From Microbacterium invictum (GTDB lineage Bacteria; Actinomycetota; Actinomycetes; Actinomycetales; Microbacteriaceae): 64,000 bases of DNA. Positions 54,422 to 63,117 of the stretch are shown here, one piece after another. The position numbers and the translations under genes are program-made. Within the stretch, counting starts at the first letter, position 1; every line of letters begins with the position of its first letter. A model generated the notes under the pieces. That model was not told the origin of the DNA. It ran no database searches and saw only the letters and a list, made by a program, of their open reading frames with translations. Location of the stretch: assembly GCF_034421375.1 (NCBI RefSeq), contig NZ_CP139779.1, positions 124,001-188,000 of the forward strand. The letters are read 5' to 3'.

Positions 54422-55483
54422 ATGACCGCGACTCTGCCGTCCCCGACATCGGCATCGGCCGGTGCCGGCCGCGACGAGCCGGAGCGGATGCCACGTCGCA
54501 TCCGCTCTCCCTTCCGGCAACGCCTCTCGAAGGCCGACCAGAAGGCCTCCCCGTACCTCTATATCGCGCCGTTCTTCCTGCTCTTCGGCGTCGTGGGCCT
54601 GTTCCCCCTCATCTACACCTTCAACGTCTCTCTCTACGACTGGGACCTGCTCCAGGGGCAGGGCGACTTCGTGGGGTTTGGCAACTTCGTCGAGATCCTG
54701 AACGACCGGATGTTCTGGAACTCGATCTTCAACACCCTGAGCATCTTCCTGCTCTCGGCGATCCCCCAGTTGACCATCGCGCTGGTCGTGGCCTACCTGC
54801 TCGATCGGGGCCTGCGCGCGCCGACGTTCTGGCGCATGAGCGTCCTGCTTCCCTTCGTCGTGACCCCGGTCGCCGTCGCCCTGATCTTCTCCAGCATCTT
54901 CAGCGACGCCGACGGCCTTGCCAACAACCTCCTGAATCTCGTCGGGATCGCCGACCAGGAGTGGAAACGCGACCGATTCCTCAGCCACCTCGCAATCGCG
55001 ATCATGGTGAATTTCCGCTGGACCGGGTACAACGCCCTCATCCTCCTCGCCGCCATGCAGGCGGTGCCGCGTGACCTCTACGAATCCGCCGCCATCGACG
55101 GCGCGGGTCCGGTGCGACGCTTCTTCTCGATCACCATCCCGACGATCCGCCCCACGCTGATCTTCGTCATCATCACAGCCACGATCGGCGGGCTGCAGAT
55201 CTTCGCCGAGCCACGCCTGTTCGATGTGTCCACCGCGGGCGGGATCGGCGGCAGCGATCGGCAGTTCCAGACCACCGTCCTGTTCCTCTGGGAGCTGGCG
55301 TTCTTCCGAACGAACCTGGGTGAGGCATCCGCCGTCGCCTGGCTGCTGTTCCTTCTGATCGTGCTGTTCGGCGTCCTGAACTTCCTGATCGCGCGACGCA
55401 TCGCGACATCCGACTCCCGTTCCGACCGAAAAGCACGCCGTATCGCCCAGCGTCAGGCCCGAGCCCACGGAGGCGTCGAATGA
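54422..55483 (+). CDS. ABC sugar transporter permease (MalF-like)
   Basis: A 353-residue permease with a 50-residue polar N-terminus and six helices: YLYIAPFFLLFGVVGLFPLIYTFNVSLYDW at the start and the EAA coupling loop LYESAAIDGAGPVRRFFSITIPTIRPT. ATG 54422 follows GAGAGGAAC. The stop overlaps the next permease start by four bases. Confidence 0.93.
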   Translation: MTATLPSPTSASAGAGRDEPERMPRRIRSPFRQRLSKADQKASPYLYIAPFFLLFGVVGLFPLIYTFNVSLYDWDLLQGQGDFVGFGNFVEILNDRMFWNSIFNTLSIFLLSAIPQLTIALVVAYLLDRGLRAPTFWRMSVLLPFVVTPVAVALIFSSIFSDADGLANNLLNLVGIADQEWKRDRFLSHLAIAIMVNFRWTGYNALILLAAMQAVPRDLYESAAIDGAGPVRRFFSITIPTIRPTLIFVIITATIGGLQIFAEPRLFDVSTAGGIGGSDRQFQTTVLFLWELAFFRTNLGEASAVAWLLFLLIVLFGVLNFLIARRIATSDSRSDRKARRIAQRQARAHGGVE

Positions 55484-56409
55484 GCATCAGCATCCCCGAG
55501 CCGCTTCCCGCGGTGCAGGTCGAGACCATCGACTCCGATCCACCGGAGCGACCCGGCAAGCGCCGACGCGGTCGCGAGACCGGCAACGCCGGGATCGGGA
55601 GCCGTCCGGGCTTCCTCACCTACGGACTGCTCGCCGCGTTCATCATCGGCAGCGTCTATCCGCTGTGGTGGTCGTTCGTGGTCGCGAGTGGCACGAATGC
55701 CACCCGAGGCGAGACCCTGCCGCTCATCCCCGGTGGCAACTTCCTCGCGAACGCCGCCCGTGTGCTCGACGCCATCCCGTTCTGGCTGGCGCTCGGCAAC
55801 TCGATCGTCATCTCGGGCATCATCACGATCTCGGTCGTGACCTTCTCCACAATCGCCGGCTATGCCTTCGCCAAGCTGAAGTTCCGCGGCCGTAACGGGC
55901 TCATGCTGTTCGTCATCGCCACCATGGCGATCCCCACGCAGCTCGGCATCATCCCGCTGTTCATGGTGATGCGCGAGCTCGGCTGGACCGGCACCATCGG
56001 CGCCGTCATCGTGCCCACCCTCGTCACGGCGTTCGGGGTGTTCTTCATGCGTCAGTACCTCGTCGACGTCATCCCCGACGAGCTGATCGAGGCGGCGCGC
56101 GTCGACGGGGCGGGCCAGTTCCGCACGTTCCTCACCGTCGGAGTGCCCGCCGCTCGCCCGGCCATGGCGATCCTCGGGCTGTTCACCTTCATGACGGCCT
56201 GGACCGACTACCTGTGGCCGCTCATCGTGCTGAGCCCCTCCAACCCGACCCTCCAGACGGCCCTCAGCCAGCTACAGTCGGGCTACTACATCGACTACTC
56301 GATCGTGCTCGCGGGCGCCGTGATGGCGACGATTCCGCTCTTGATCCTCTTCGTGATCGCGGGTAAGCAGCTCATCAGCGGGATCATGGCGGGAGCAGTG
56401 AAAGGCTGA
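55480..56409 (+). CDS. ABC sugar transporter permease (MalG-like)
   Basis: A 309-residue permease: GLLAAFIIGSVYPLWWSFVVAS helix one and the EAA loop PDELIEAARVDGAGQFRTFLTVGVPAARPAMAILGLFTFM. It pairs with the MalF-like subunit to move sugar. The beta-glucosidase gene starts two bases after the stop. Confidence 0.93.
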   Translation: MSISIPEPLPAVQVETIDSDPPERPGKRRRGRETGNAGIGSRPGFLTYGLLAAFIIGSVYPLWWSFVVASGTNATRGETLPLIPGGNFLANAARVLDAIPFWLALGNSIVISGIITISVVTFSTIAGYAFAKLKFRGRNGLMLFVIATMAIPTQLGIIPLFMVMRELGWTGTIGAVIVPTLVTAFGVFFMRQYLVDVIPDELIEAARVDGAGQFRTFLTVGVPAARPAMAILGLFTFMTAWTDYLWPLIVLSPSNPTLQTALSQLQSGYYIDYSIVLAGAVMATIPLLILFVIAGKQLISGIMAGAVKG

Positions 56410-56410
56410 C

Positions 56411-57910
56411 ATGACCATCGACCTCACCGAGGATCCTCGCCTCGACGTCACGGGCCCACGCGCCTTCCCGCCCGGTTTCCTCTTCGGCGCTGCCACCGCG
56501 GCGTATCAGATCGAGGGTGCCGCGCACGAGGACGGACGACGCGACTCCATCTGGGACGCGTTCAGCCGTGTTCCCGGCGCTGTCATCAACGGCGACAACG
56601 GCGACGTGGCGTGCGACCACTACCACCGCTACCGCGACGACGTGGCGCTGATGAAGGAGATGGGCCTCCAGACCTATCGCTTCTCCACCTCCTGGTCACG
56701 CGTGCGACCGGACGGCGGGGCCGTGAACCCCGCCGGAGTCGACTTCTACCGCCGCCTCGCCGACGAGCTGCTCGACGCCGGCATCCTCCCCTGGCTGACG
56801 CTCTACCACTGGGACCTTCCGCAGGCGCTGCAGGAACGGGGCGGCTGGGCGAACCGCGACACGGCCGACCGCTTCACCGAGTACGCGCTCGACATGCACG
56901 ACGCACTCGGCGACCGGGTCAACGTCTGGACCACGCTCAACGAGCCGTGGTGCGCGTCGTTCCTCAGCTATACGGCGGGGATCCACGCCCCGGGGCACTT
57001 CAGCATGAGCGAGGGCATGCTCGCCGCGCATCACCTGCTCCTCGGGCACGGACAGACCGTTCGGGAGCTCCGCGCGCGGGATGCGTCGCTGACCCTCGGC
57101 ATCACCCTGAACCTCACGGTGGCCGATCCCGCTGATCCGACCGACCCGGCCGACGTCGACGCGGCACGTCGTATCGACGGGCAGTTCAACCGCTGGTTCC
57201 TCGACCCCCTCTTCCGGGGCCGGTATCCGGCCGACATCCTCTCGGACTTCGAGAAGCGGGATGCCGCCGCCGTCGCCGTCCTCGAGGCGGCGGTGCGCCC
57301 CGGCGACCTCGACGCGATCAGCACGCCCATCGACACCCTGGGCGTGAACTACTACCACGGCGAGCTCGTCGGAGGTACGCCGCCGGTCGTCCCGCCGCCG
57401 CGCGGCGACGCCCCGACCGACCGCGAGACCGGTTCGCCGTTCCCGGCATCCGATGGGATCTTCTGGCACGATCGCGGGCTCGCCCGCACCGCGATGAACT
57501 GGGAGGTGCAGCCCGACGGGCTGACGCGTCTGCTGCGCCGCACGTGGGACGAGTACGCCCAGCCGGCCGGGGTCGCACTGTTCGTCACCGAGAACGGCGC
57601 CGCCTACGACGACGAGGTCATCGTCGTCGACGGTGAGACGCGCGTTCCGGATGCCGAGCGGTCGGCGTTCCTCCGCGCGCACCTCGGCGCGGTCCTGGAC
57701 GCCGTCGAGGCCGGTGTCGACGTCCGCGGCTACTTCTACTGGTCGTTGCTCGACAACTACGAGTGGGCGTGGGGCTACGAGAAGCGTTTCGGCATCGTCC
57801 GGGTCGACTACGACACCCAGGTGCGCACGGTGAAGGACTCCGGCCGAGAGTACCGCCGTATCATCGCAGCACGAGAGCTCGACGACATCCACCCGGAGGT
57901 CTCGTCGTAG
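56411..57910 (+). CDS. Family 1 glycoside hydrolase, beta-glucosidase
   Basis: A 499-residue GH1 enzyme. FPPGFLFGAATAAYQIEGAAHEDGR is the N-terminal signature; the acid/base is Glu of TTLNEPWC, the nucleophile is Glu of LFVTENGAAYDD, and aglycone-side YYHGELVGG and WSLLDNYEWAWGYEKRFGI complete the (beta/alpha)8 barrel. There is no signal peptide, so it splits imported disaccharides such as cellobiose inside the cell. Co-transcription with the permeases supports this. Confidence 0.95.
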   Translation: MTIDLTEDPRLDVTGPRAFPPGFLFGAATAAYQIEGAAHEDGRRDSIWDAFSRVPGAVINGDNGDVACDHYHRYRDDVALMKEMGLQTYRFSTSWSRVRPDGGAVNPAGVDFYRRLADELLDAGILPWLTLYHWDLPQALQERGGWANRDTADRFTEYALDMHDALGDRVNVWTTLNEPWCASFLSYTAGIHAPGHFSMSEGMLAAHHLLLGHGQTVRELRARDASLTLGITLNLTVADPADPTDPADVDAARRIDGQFNRWFLDPLFRGRYPADILSDFEKRDAAAVAVLEAAVRPGDLDAISTPIDTLGVNYYHGELVGGTPPVVPPPRGDAPTDRETGSPFPASDGIFWHDRGLARTAMNWEVQPDGLTRLLRRTWDEYAQPAGVALFVTENGAAYDDEVIVVDGETRVPDAERSAFLRAHLGAVLDAVEAGVDVRGYFYWSLLDNYEWAWGYEKRFGIVRVDYDTQVRTVKDSGREYRRIIAARELDDIHPEVSS

Positions 57911-57953
57911 CGTCGACCGCGAGGCGGGTGCCCCGCGGGCAAGGAGGCATCCC

Positions 57954-58985
57954 ATGAGCGTCACACCGGCGATCAGCACCGACACCGCACGGGCTGCCGC
58001 AACCATCGAGGAGGTCGCCGCGGCGGCCGGAGTCTCGCGCTCCACCGTGTCACGCGTGGTCAACGGCTCGACGGCGGTGAGCCCGACGGCTCTCGAGGCG
58101 GTGCGGCGCGCCATCGCCCAGTTGAACTACGTGCCCAATCGCGCCGCCCGCTCGCTGGCCAGCCGTCAGACCCACGCGGTCGCTCTCATCGTCCCCGAGG
58201 ACACGACCCGCTTCTTCGGCGATCCCTTCTTCGCGGCGATCGTGTCGGGCATCAATCGCCGTCTGAGTCGTTCCGACTACGTGCTGAACCTCTTCATCGC
58301 CAGCGACGATCCGGGCGACAAGACCACGAGCTACCTGCGGAGCGGGTCGGTCGACGGCGCTGTGGTGGTGTCGCATCACACGAGCGATACGTTCCTCGAT
58401 CGGATCGCCAGCTCTCTGCCGGTCGTGTACGGCGGCCGACCGCCCCGGCTCGGCCCGCTGGACTACTACGTCGACGTCGACAACCTGCAGGGGGGGAAGG
58501 ATGCCGCGGCGCACCTGATCGGGAAAGATCGGCGCCGGATCGCGACCATCACGGGGTCTCTGACGATGGCTGCGGGTCTGGATCGGCTTGCGGGGTTCCG
58601 GCAGGCGCTGGCTGAGGCGGGGCTCAGCGAGGCCGCGGTCGAGGACGGCGACTTCACGACCGACGGTGGGATGCGTGCGATGGAGCGGATCATCGACAGC
58701 GGGGTGCCGTTCGACGGGCTGTTCATCGCCAGCGACCTCATGGCTCAGGGCGCCGTCGAGGTACTGCGTCGCACCGGACGCCGCGTTCCCGACGACGTCG
58801 CCGTGGTCGGGTTCGACGACTCGCCCATCGCGGTGGCCGTGCAGCCTGCCTTGACGACGATGCGGCAGCCCTCGCTCCAGCAGGGCGAGCAGATGGCGGG
58901 CGTCCTCCTCGACCTGCTGGCCGGGAGGAACCCGCCGCACGCGACGATCCTCGGCACCGAACTGGTGGTGCGCGACTCGACCTGA
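57954..58985 (+). CDS. LacI family transcriptional regulator
   Basis: A 343-residue LacI repressor: HTH TIEEVAAAAGVSRSTVSRVVNGSTAVSPTALEAVRRAIAQLNYVPNRAARSLASRQT and a periplasmic-binding-like effector domain (VDGAVVVSHHTSD, LDYYVDVDNLQGGKDAAAHL, IASDLMAQGAVEVLRR, VVGFDDSPIA). ATG 57954 follows AAGGAGG. It ends the operon and probably represses it through the three dyads at 52897-52967, with a beta-glucoside as inducer (inferred; resembles actinobacterial CebR-type control). Confidence 0.93.
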   Translation: MSVTPAISTDTARAAATIEEVAAAAGVSRSTVSRVVNGSTAVSPTALEAVRRAIAQLNYVPNRAARSLASRQTHAVALIVPEDTTRFFGDPFFAAIVSGINRRLSRSDYVLNLFIASDDPGDKTTSYLRSGSVDGAVVVSHHTSDTFLDRIASSLPVVYGGRPPRLGPLDYYVDVDNLQGGKDAAAHLIGKDRRRIATITGSLTMAAGLDRLAGFRQALAEAGLSEAAVEDGDFTTDGGMRAMERIIDSGVPFDGLFIASDLMAQGAVEVLRRTGRRVPDDVAVVGFDDSPIAVAVQPALTTMRQPSLQQGEQMAGVLLDLLAGRNPPHATILGTELVVRDST

Positions 58986-59063
58986 ACGGCGGGTCTCATA
59001 CCTCGGGTTCCGACCGCTCCTCTCGGTTTGCCAGGGCGAGCGGTTTCCGGAATGCTGTACGGG

Positions 59064-59079
59064 CGCCGGTATACCGGCG
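59064..59079. promoter_or_regulatory. 16-bp perfect palindrome before the ABC exporter genes
   Basis: CGCCGGTATACCGGCG is fully self-complementary and lies 20 bp before the GTG at 59099. Its centre TATACC resembles a -10 element. It could be an operator or a start-proximal hairpin. No regulator gene is adjacent apart from the upstream LacI gene. Confidence 0.45.
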
Positions 59080-59098
59080 TGCTGACGGAGGGAGTGAT

Positions 59099-59881
59099 GT
59101 GAACGATTTCCGCACCACCGCACCGCCCTCCGTGGCGATGCAGCTGACCGGTCTGCACAAGCGCTTCGGCGAAAAGGTCGCCGTCGAGGGGCTCTCCCTC
59201 ACTGTGCCGACGGGGTCGTTCTACGGCCTGGTCGGACCCAACGGCGCCGGCAAGACCACGACGCTGTCGATGGCGACCGGGCTCCTTCAGCCCGATGCCG
59301 GGCAGGCCTTCATCCACGGGGTCGACGTCTGGCGGAATCCGGTTGAAGCCAAGCGCATGCTCGGAAATCTCGCGGACGGCGTCAAGCTCTTCGACCGCCT
59401 CACCGGCGAGCAGCTGGTGACCTACACCGGCATGCTCTTCGGTCTGCCGCATGACGAGATCGCGCGGCGCACGGCCGACCTGCTGTCGCTCCTCGACATG
59501 ACCGAGGCCGCCGGGGTGCTCGTGGTCGACTACTCGGCGGGCATGACGAAGAAGATCGCCCTGGCCTGCGCGCTCGTCCACGCGCCGCGCGTGCTCGTCC
59601 TCGACGAGCCGTTCGAATCGGTCGATCCGGTGTCGGCGGCGAACATCCAGGACATCCTCACCGGGTACGTCGCCACCGGCGGCACCGTCATCGTCTCGAG
59701 CCATTCGATGGATCTCGTCCAGCGCATGTGCGACCACGTGGCCGTCGTCGCGGGCGGTCGCCTCCTCGTCGCGGGCACGGTCGACGACGTGCGGGCGGGG
59801 CAGTCGCTGCAGGACCGCTTCGTCGACCTGGTCGGTGGCCGCCGCCACGGGGAGGGGCCGGAATGGTTGCGACACTCCTGA
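59099..59881 (+). CDS. ABC exporter ATP-binding protein
   Basis: A 260-residue ATPase: A-loop/Walker A region FYGLVGPNGAGKTTTLSMATGLL, Walker B RVLVLDEPFESVDP and switch VIVSSHSMDLVQRMCD. The signature is YSAGMTKKIALA, a variant of LSGGQ often seen in drug- and lantibiotic-type exporters. GTG 59099 follows GGAGGGAGT. The next gene overlaps the end by 19 bases. The substrate is unknown. Confidence 0.92.
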   Translation: MNDFRTTAPPSVAMQLTGLHKRFGEKVAVEGLSLTVPTGSFYGLVGPNGAGKTTTLSMATGLLQPDAGQAFIHGVDVWRNPVEAKRMLGNLADGVKLFDRLTGEQLVTYTGMLFGLPHDEIARRTADLLSLLDMTEAAGVLVVDYSAGMTKKIALACALVHAPRVLVLDEPFESVDPVSAANIQDILTGYVATGGTVIVSSHSMDLVQRMCDHVAVVAGGRLLVAGTVDDVRAGQSLQDRFVDLVGGRRHGEGPEWLRHS

Positions 59882-61440
59882 GGCTGCGCTTCCGGGTGCT
59901 GGGCAACCAGCTCGCGCGGAGCCCCTGGCAGCTCGTCGGGTTCCTCTTCGGCTGCGTCTACGGGCTCGGGATGCTGGGGGGCGTCGTCATCGGTCTCGTG
60001 CTGCTCGGCTCGGCTCCGCTCGATCTCGCCTCGGCCGTCGTCGTGGGAGTCGGCGCCCTGGTCACGCTGGGATGGGTGCTCGGCCCGATCCTCGTCGCCG
60101 GGGTCGACACCACGCTCGAGCCCGACCGGCTGGTCACGTTCCCGATGACGGTGGACCGGATGATGGTCGCGCTCACCCTCGCGGGGGTGTGCGGCATCCC
60201 GGGCATCGTGACCTCCCTGGCCACCCTGGCCACCGTCGCCACCTGGGTGCGGACCCCCGCGTCGCTCGCGGCCTGGGTCGTCGCCGCACCGCTTTCGATC
60301 CTCACCGCGGTCATCGCGTCGCGCACCATGGCGGCGCTCGCGGTGGGGCTCAGCGGCGGCCGGCGGTTCCGCGAGATCGCGGGGGTGCTGATCTTCATCC
60401 CGCTCGTGCTCGCCGGCCCGATCATCATCGCCGTCACCACGGGCCTGGCGTTGAACATCGACACGGTCTCGGTCGCGGTCGAGGTCGTCTCGTGGACGCC
60501 GCTCGGTGCGGCCTGGGCGATCCCGGCCGCTGCCGCGGCCGGTGATTTCCTCCCCGGTCTGGTCAAGTTCCTCATCGCCGTGGGCACCGTCGTGATCCTG
60601 TGGGTGCTGTGGCGTCGAGCGCTCGGCGACGCCCTGGTGAGACCGCGCAACGCCGGCGGCGCGGCGGCCAAGCCCGGCGCGCTGGGATGGTTCGGGCGGG
60701 TGCCGACGGGGGGCTTCGGTGCGATCTATGCGCGGTCGTTGACCTACTGGCTGCGCGACCCCCGATACCTGCGTCAGCTCATCGTCGTGCCGCTCGTGCC
60801 GATCATCCTGTGGTTCTACGCCCGCGGCGGCGACGCGCTCGGCGCGGTCAGCTGGAGCGGCCTGCTCATCGCGCTGGTGATCGGCATCGTGATCTACGCC
60901 GACATCTCCTACGACGGCACCGCCTTCGGCACGCAGCTGGCGACCGGTGTTTCGGGGCGCGCCGACCGGTACGGCCGCACCCTCGCCGCCGCGACGCTCG
61001 CGCTGCCGTTGACCCTCGCCGGCACCATCCTGCCCTTCGTGTTCTCGGGCGAGTGGACGCAGGCGCCCGCCGTCCTGGGGGCGAGCCTCGGCGTGCTCGG
61101 CATCTCGTACGGCGTCTGCGCCATCACCTCCGCGCAGTTCGTCGTGCCCGTCGCCGCACCGGGCGACAACCCTTTCAAGCGGGTGCCGGGGGTGACCTTC
61201 GTGCAGGGACTGGCCTTCATGGGCATCTGGCTCGTGGCCATCGTGCTGTCGGCCCCGTCGGTGGTGACGGCGCTCATCGCGTTCTTCACGGGCAATGCGG
61301 TGCTGGGGCTCGTCGCCGGCCTCATCGGACTGGTGATGGGCGCGGTCGTCTTCGCCGCCGGGATGATCGTCGGCGGGCGCACCCTCGACCGCACCGGACC
61401 GGTGCTGCTGTCGCGGCTGAAGGCGATGCGCAACGCGTGA
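59863..61440 (+). CDS. ABC exporter membrane subunit
   Basis: A 525-residue permease with roughly 12 hydrophobic segments, starting MVATLLRLRFRVLGNQLARSPWQL followed by VGFLFGCVYGLGMLGGVVIGLVLLG. It has no ABC ATPase domain and is partner to the overlapping ATPase gene. The layout resembles ABC-2-type exporters of actinobacteria with unknown substrate. ATG 59863 is chosen; longer frames add Arg/Gly-rich antisense-like sequence. Confidence 0.88.
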   Translation: MVATLLRLRFRVLGNQLARSPWQLVGFLFGCVYGLGMLGGVVIGLVLLGSAPLDLASAVVVGVGALVTLGWVLGPILVAGVDTTLEPDRLVTFPMTVDRMMVALTLAGVCGIPGIVTSLATLATVATWVRTPASLAAWVVAAPLSILTAVIASRTMAALAVGLSGGRRFREIAGVLIFIPLVLAGPIIIAVTTGLALNIDTVSVAVEVVSWTPLGAAWAIPAAAAAGDFLPGLVKFLIAVGTVVILWVLWRRALGDALVRPRNAGGAAAKPGALGWFGRVPTGGFGAIYARSLTYWLRDPRYLRQLIVVPLVPIILWFYARGGDALGAVSWSGLLIALVIGIVIYADISYDGTAFGTQLATGVSGRADRYGRTLAAATLALPLTLAGTILPFVFSGEWTQAPAVLGASLGVLGISYGVCAITSAQFVVPVAAPGDNPFKRVPGVTFVQGLAFMGIWLVAIVLSAPSVVTALIAFFTGNAVLGLVAGLIGLVMGAVVFAAGMIVGGRTLDRTGPVLLSRLKAMRNA

Positions 61441-61459
61441 GTCGCGCCGGCGGCCGCGC

Positions 61460-62320
61460 TCAGGCGGTGAGGCGGTCGATCAGCTCGCGGTAGCGGGCGG
61501 CGGTGCGTTCGACGATCTCAGTGGGGAGCTCGGGCGGGGTGCCGGTGCGGTCCCAGTTCGCGGCGAGCCAGTCGCGCACGATCTGCTTGTCGAAGCTCGC
61601 CATGCGCTCCGCGGGCGTGGTGCCGCTCGCCCAGGCGCCGGCGTCCCAGTAGCGCGACGAGTCGCTCGTGAGCACCTCATCCGCCAGGCGCAGCACGCCC
61701 TCGTCGTCGACGCCGAACTCGAACTTGGTGTCGGCGAGGATGAGACCGCGCTCCTCGGCGATGTCCGCCGCGCGGCGGTAGATGTCGAGCGATGCGTCGC
61801 GAAGCCCCTCGGCGCGGGTGCGCCCGACGAGGTCGACGGTGCGGTCGAACGAGATGTTCTCGTCGTGCTCGCCGAGCGGTGCCTTGTACGCGGGGGTGAA
61901 GAGGGGCTCGGGCAGGCGGTCGCCGTTTCGGAGGCCGGTGGGGAGGGGGATGTCGCAGACGGTGCCCTGCTGCTGGTACTCCGCCCAGCCCGACCCCGCG
62001 AGGTAGCCGCGGACGACGCACTCCACCGGCAGCATGTCAAGACGCCGCGTGAGCATCGTCCGCGCGCGCACCGCATCGGGGATCTCGCCGTCGAGCAGGT
62101 GGTTCGGAACGCCCAGCTGATCGAACCACCACAGGCTCAGCCGCGTGAGCAGCTCGCCCTTGCCGGGGATGCCGGGGGAGAGCACGTGATCGAAGGCGCT
62201 CACCCGATCGCTGGCGACCACCAGCATCCGGTCTTCCGGCCCCTCGGCGGGGAGGTACAGGTCGCGCACCTTGCCGGAGTAGACGTGCCGCCAGCCGGGA
62301 AGCTCTGAGGGGAGGGTCAC
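61460..62320 (-). CDS. purC: Phosphoribosylaminoimidazole-succinocarboxamide synthase
   Basis: A 286-residue SAICAR synthetase from GTG 62320: GWRHVYSGKVRDLYLP, VVASDRVSAFDHVLSPGIPGKGELLTRLSLWWF, PVECVVRGYLAGSGWAEYQQQGTVCD and ILADTKFEFGVDDEG. It joins aspartate to CAIR in purine synthesis. The class with SGKVRDLY and GYLAGSGW is the actinobacterial/eukaryotic type. The long upstream ORF extension is codon noise across intergenic repeats. Confidence 0.97.
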   Translation of the reverse strand: MTLPSELPGWRHVYSGKVRDLYLPAEGPEDRMLVVASDRVSAFDHVLSPGIPGKGELLTRLSLWWFDQLGVPNHLLDGEIPDAVRARTMLTRRLDMLPVECVVRGYLAGSGWAEYQQQGTVCDIPLPTGLRNGDRLPEPLFTPAYKAPLGEHDENISFDRTVDLVGRTRAEGLRDASLDIYRRAADIAEERGLILADTKFEFGVDDEGVLRLADEVLTSDSSRYWDAGAWASGTTPAERMASFDKQIVRDWLAANWDRTGTPPELPTEIVERTAARYRELIDRLTA

Positions 62321-62493
62321 CCGCCCATTATCCCGACGTCCGCCACGGGCGCCCGCCCGGGTCGTTGCGGTGGGGTGCGTTTCGTCTCGAAGCGCTCGCT
62401 CAACGCCCGTTGCGGCGCCGAGACCCACCTTCGCGGTCGAGACGCCACGCGGCGCGGTGGGTTTCGGCCGGGGAATGGTGTCTCGGTGAGTCC

Positions 62494-62579
62494 GGTCGTT
62501 GAGCGAGGAGCGGAGCGACGAGTCGAAACGCGCCGCGCGGGCGGAGGGCGTTTCGTTTTGCTGCGCTCGCTCAACGACC
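62494..62579. repeat. Inverted repeat with GTTGAGCGAGGAGCGGAGCG arms
   Basis: Left arm 62494-62530 and right arm 62549-62579 can form a long imperfect stem (GGTCGTTGAGCG... and ...CGCTCAACGACC, with GTCGAAACG/CGTTTCG at the top). A partial copy lies at 62380-62405 and another at 62995-63091. It separates purC from the TfoX gene and may act as a bidirectional terminator or REP element. Confidence 0.75.
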
Positions 62580-62611
62580 GTTGCGGTGCCGAGACCGCGC
62601 ACGCCGCGGGG

Positions 62612-62959
62612 TTAGGGGGTGATGCGGTCGACGTAGGTGAACGCCTCGTCGACCGCGGCCGGCCACAGCGCGGCATCCGTCTGCTCGAAGAAGAGCCACT
62701 CCTTCATCTCGCGCTCGCGCATCACCATGCGGCGCGCGGGTGTCGTCGCGACCAACTCGCTCGCGCGCTCGGCCGGCACCTTCACGACGAGCTGCCCGTC
62801 GAAGCTGAGGAACGCGAAGATCTTGCCGCGGATGCGCAGTCCCTCCGATCCGAAGATCGGTCCGATGTCGACTCCGTCGTGGGCGAGGTGCCGCTCCGCG
62901 ATCGGGTCGAACAGATCGTGGCCGCGCCGCTTGGCCGCCGCGCGCTCGGTCTCACTCAT
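62612..62959 (-). CDS. TfoX/Sxy N-terminal-domain protein
   Basis: A 115-residue protein with the TfoX_N pattern: DIGPIFGSEGLRIRGKIFAFLSFDGQLVVKVPAERASELV and the late MKEWLFFEQTD. TfoX-like proteins regulate competence in proteobacteria, but in actinobacteria this short domain has no known role. It lies between purC and purD and is flanked by repeats. Confidence 0.88.
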   Translation of the reverse strand: MSETERAAAKRRGHDLFDPIAERHLAHDGVDIGPIFGSEGLRIRGKIFAFLSFDGQLVVKVPAERASELVATTPARRMVMREREMKEWLFFEQTDAALWPAAVDEAFTYVDRITP

Positions 62960-62994
62960 AGACGCACCGTAGTGACATGCGGCGGAGGCGTCGA

Positions 62995-63091
62995 GGAAGG
63001 AGCGGAGCGACGAGTCGAAACGGGTGGGGGGCGTTTCGTCTCGCTGCGCTCGCTCAACGACCGGGGGCTGCGCTCGCTCAACGACCGGGGG
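62995..63091. repeat. Inverted repeat copy with a 24-bp tandem duplication
   Basis: GGAGCGGAGCGACGAGTCGAAACG (left arm, about 63000-63022) pairs with CGTTTCGTCTCGCTGCGCTCGCTC (63032-63055). The right arm is extended by two exact 24-bp tandem units at 63044-63067 and 63068-63091, each starting CTGCGCTCGCTCAACGACC. Same family as 62494-62579. Confidence 0.75.
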
Positions 63092-63117
63092 CCAAGCTCG
63101 CCCGACGACCGCCGCGG

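Noticed and set aside
61460..62602. 380-residue PurC starting at 62602
   Set aside because: The extension only translates the intergenic repeats; GTG 62320 gives the normal PurC length.
63044..63091. Start of a CRISPR array
   Set aside because: The two 24-bp units are directly adjacent without spacers and belong to a GC-rich inverted repeat family; no cas genes are present.
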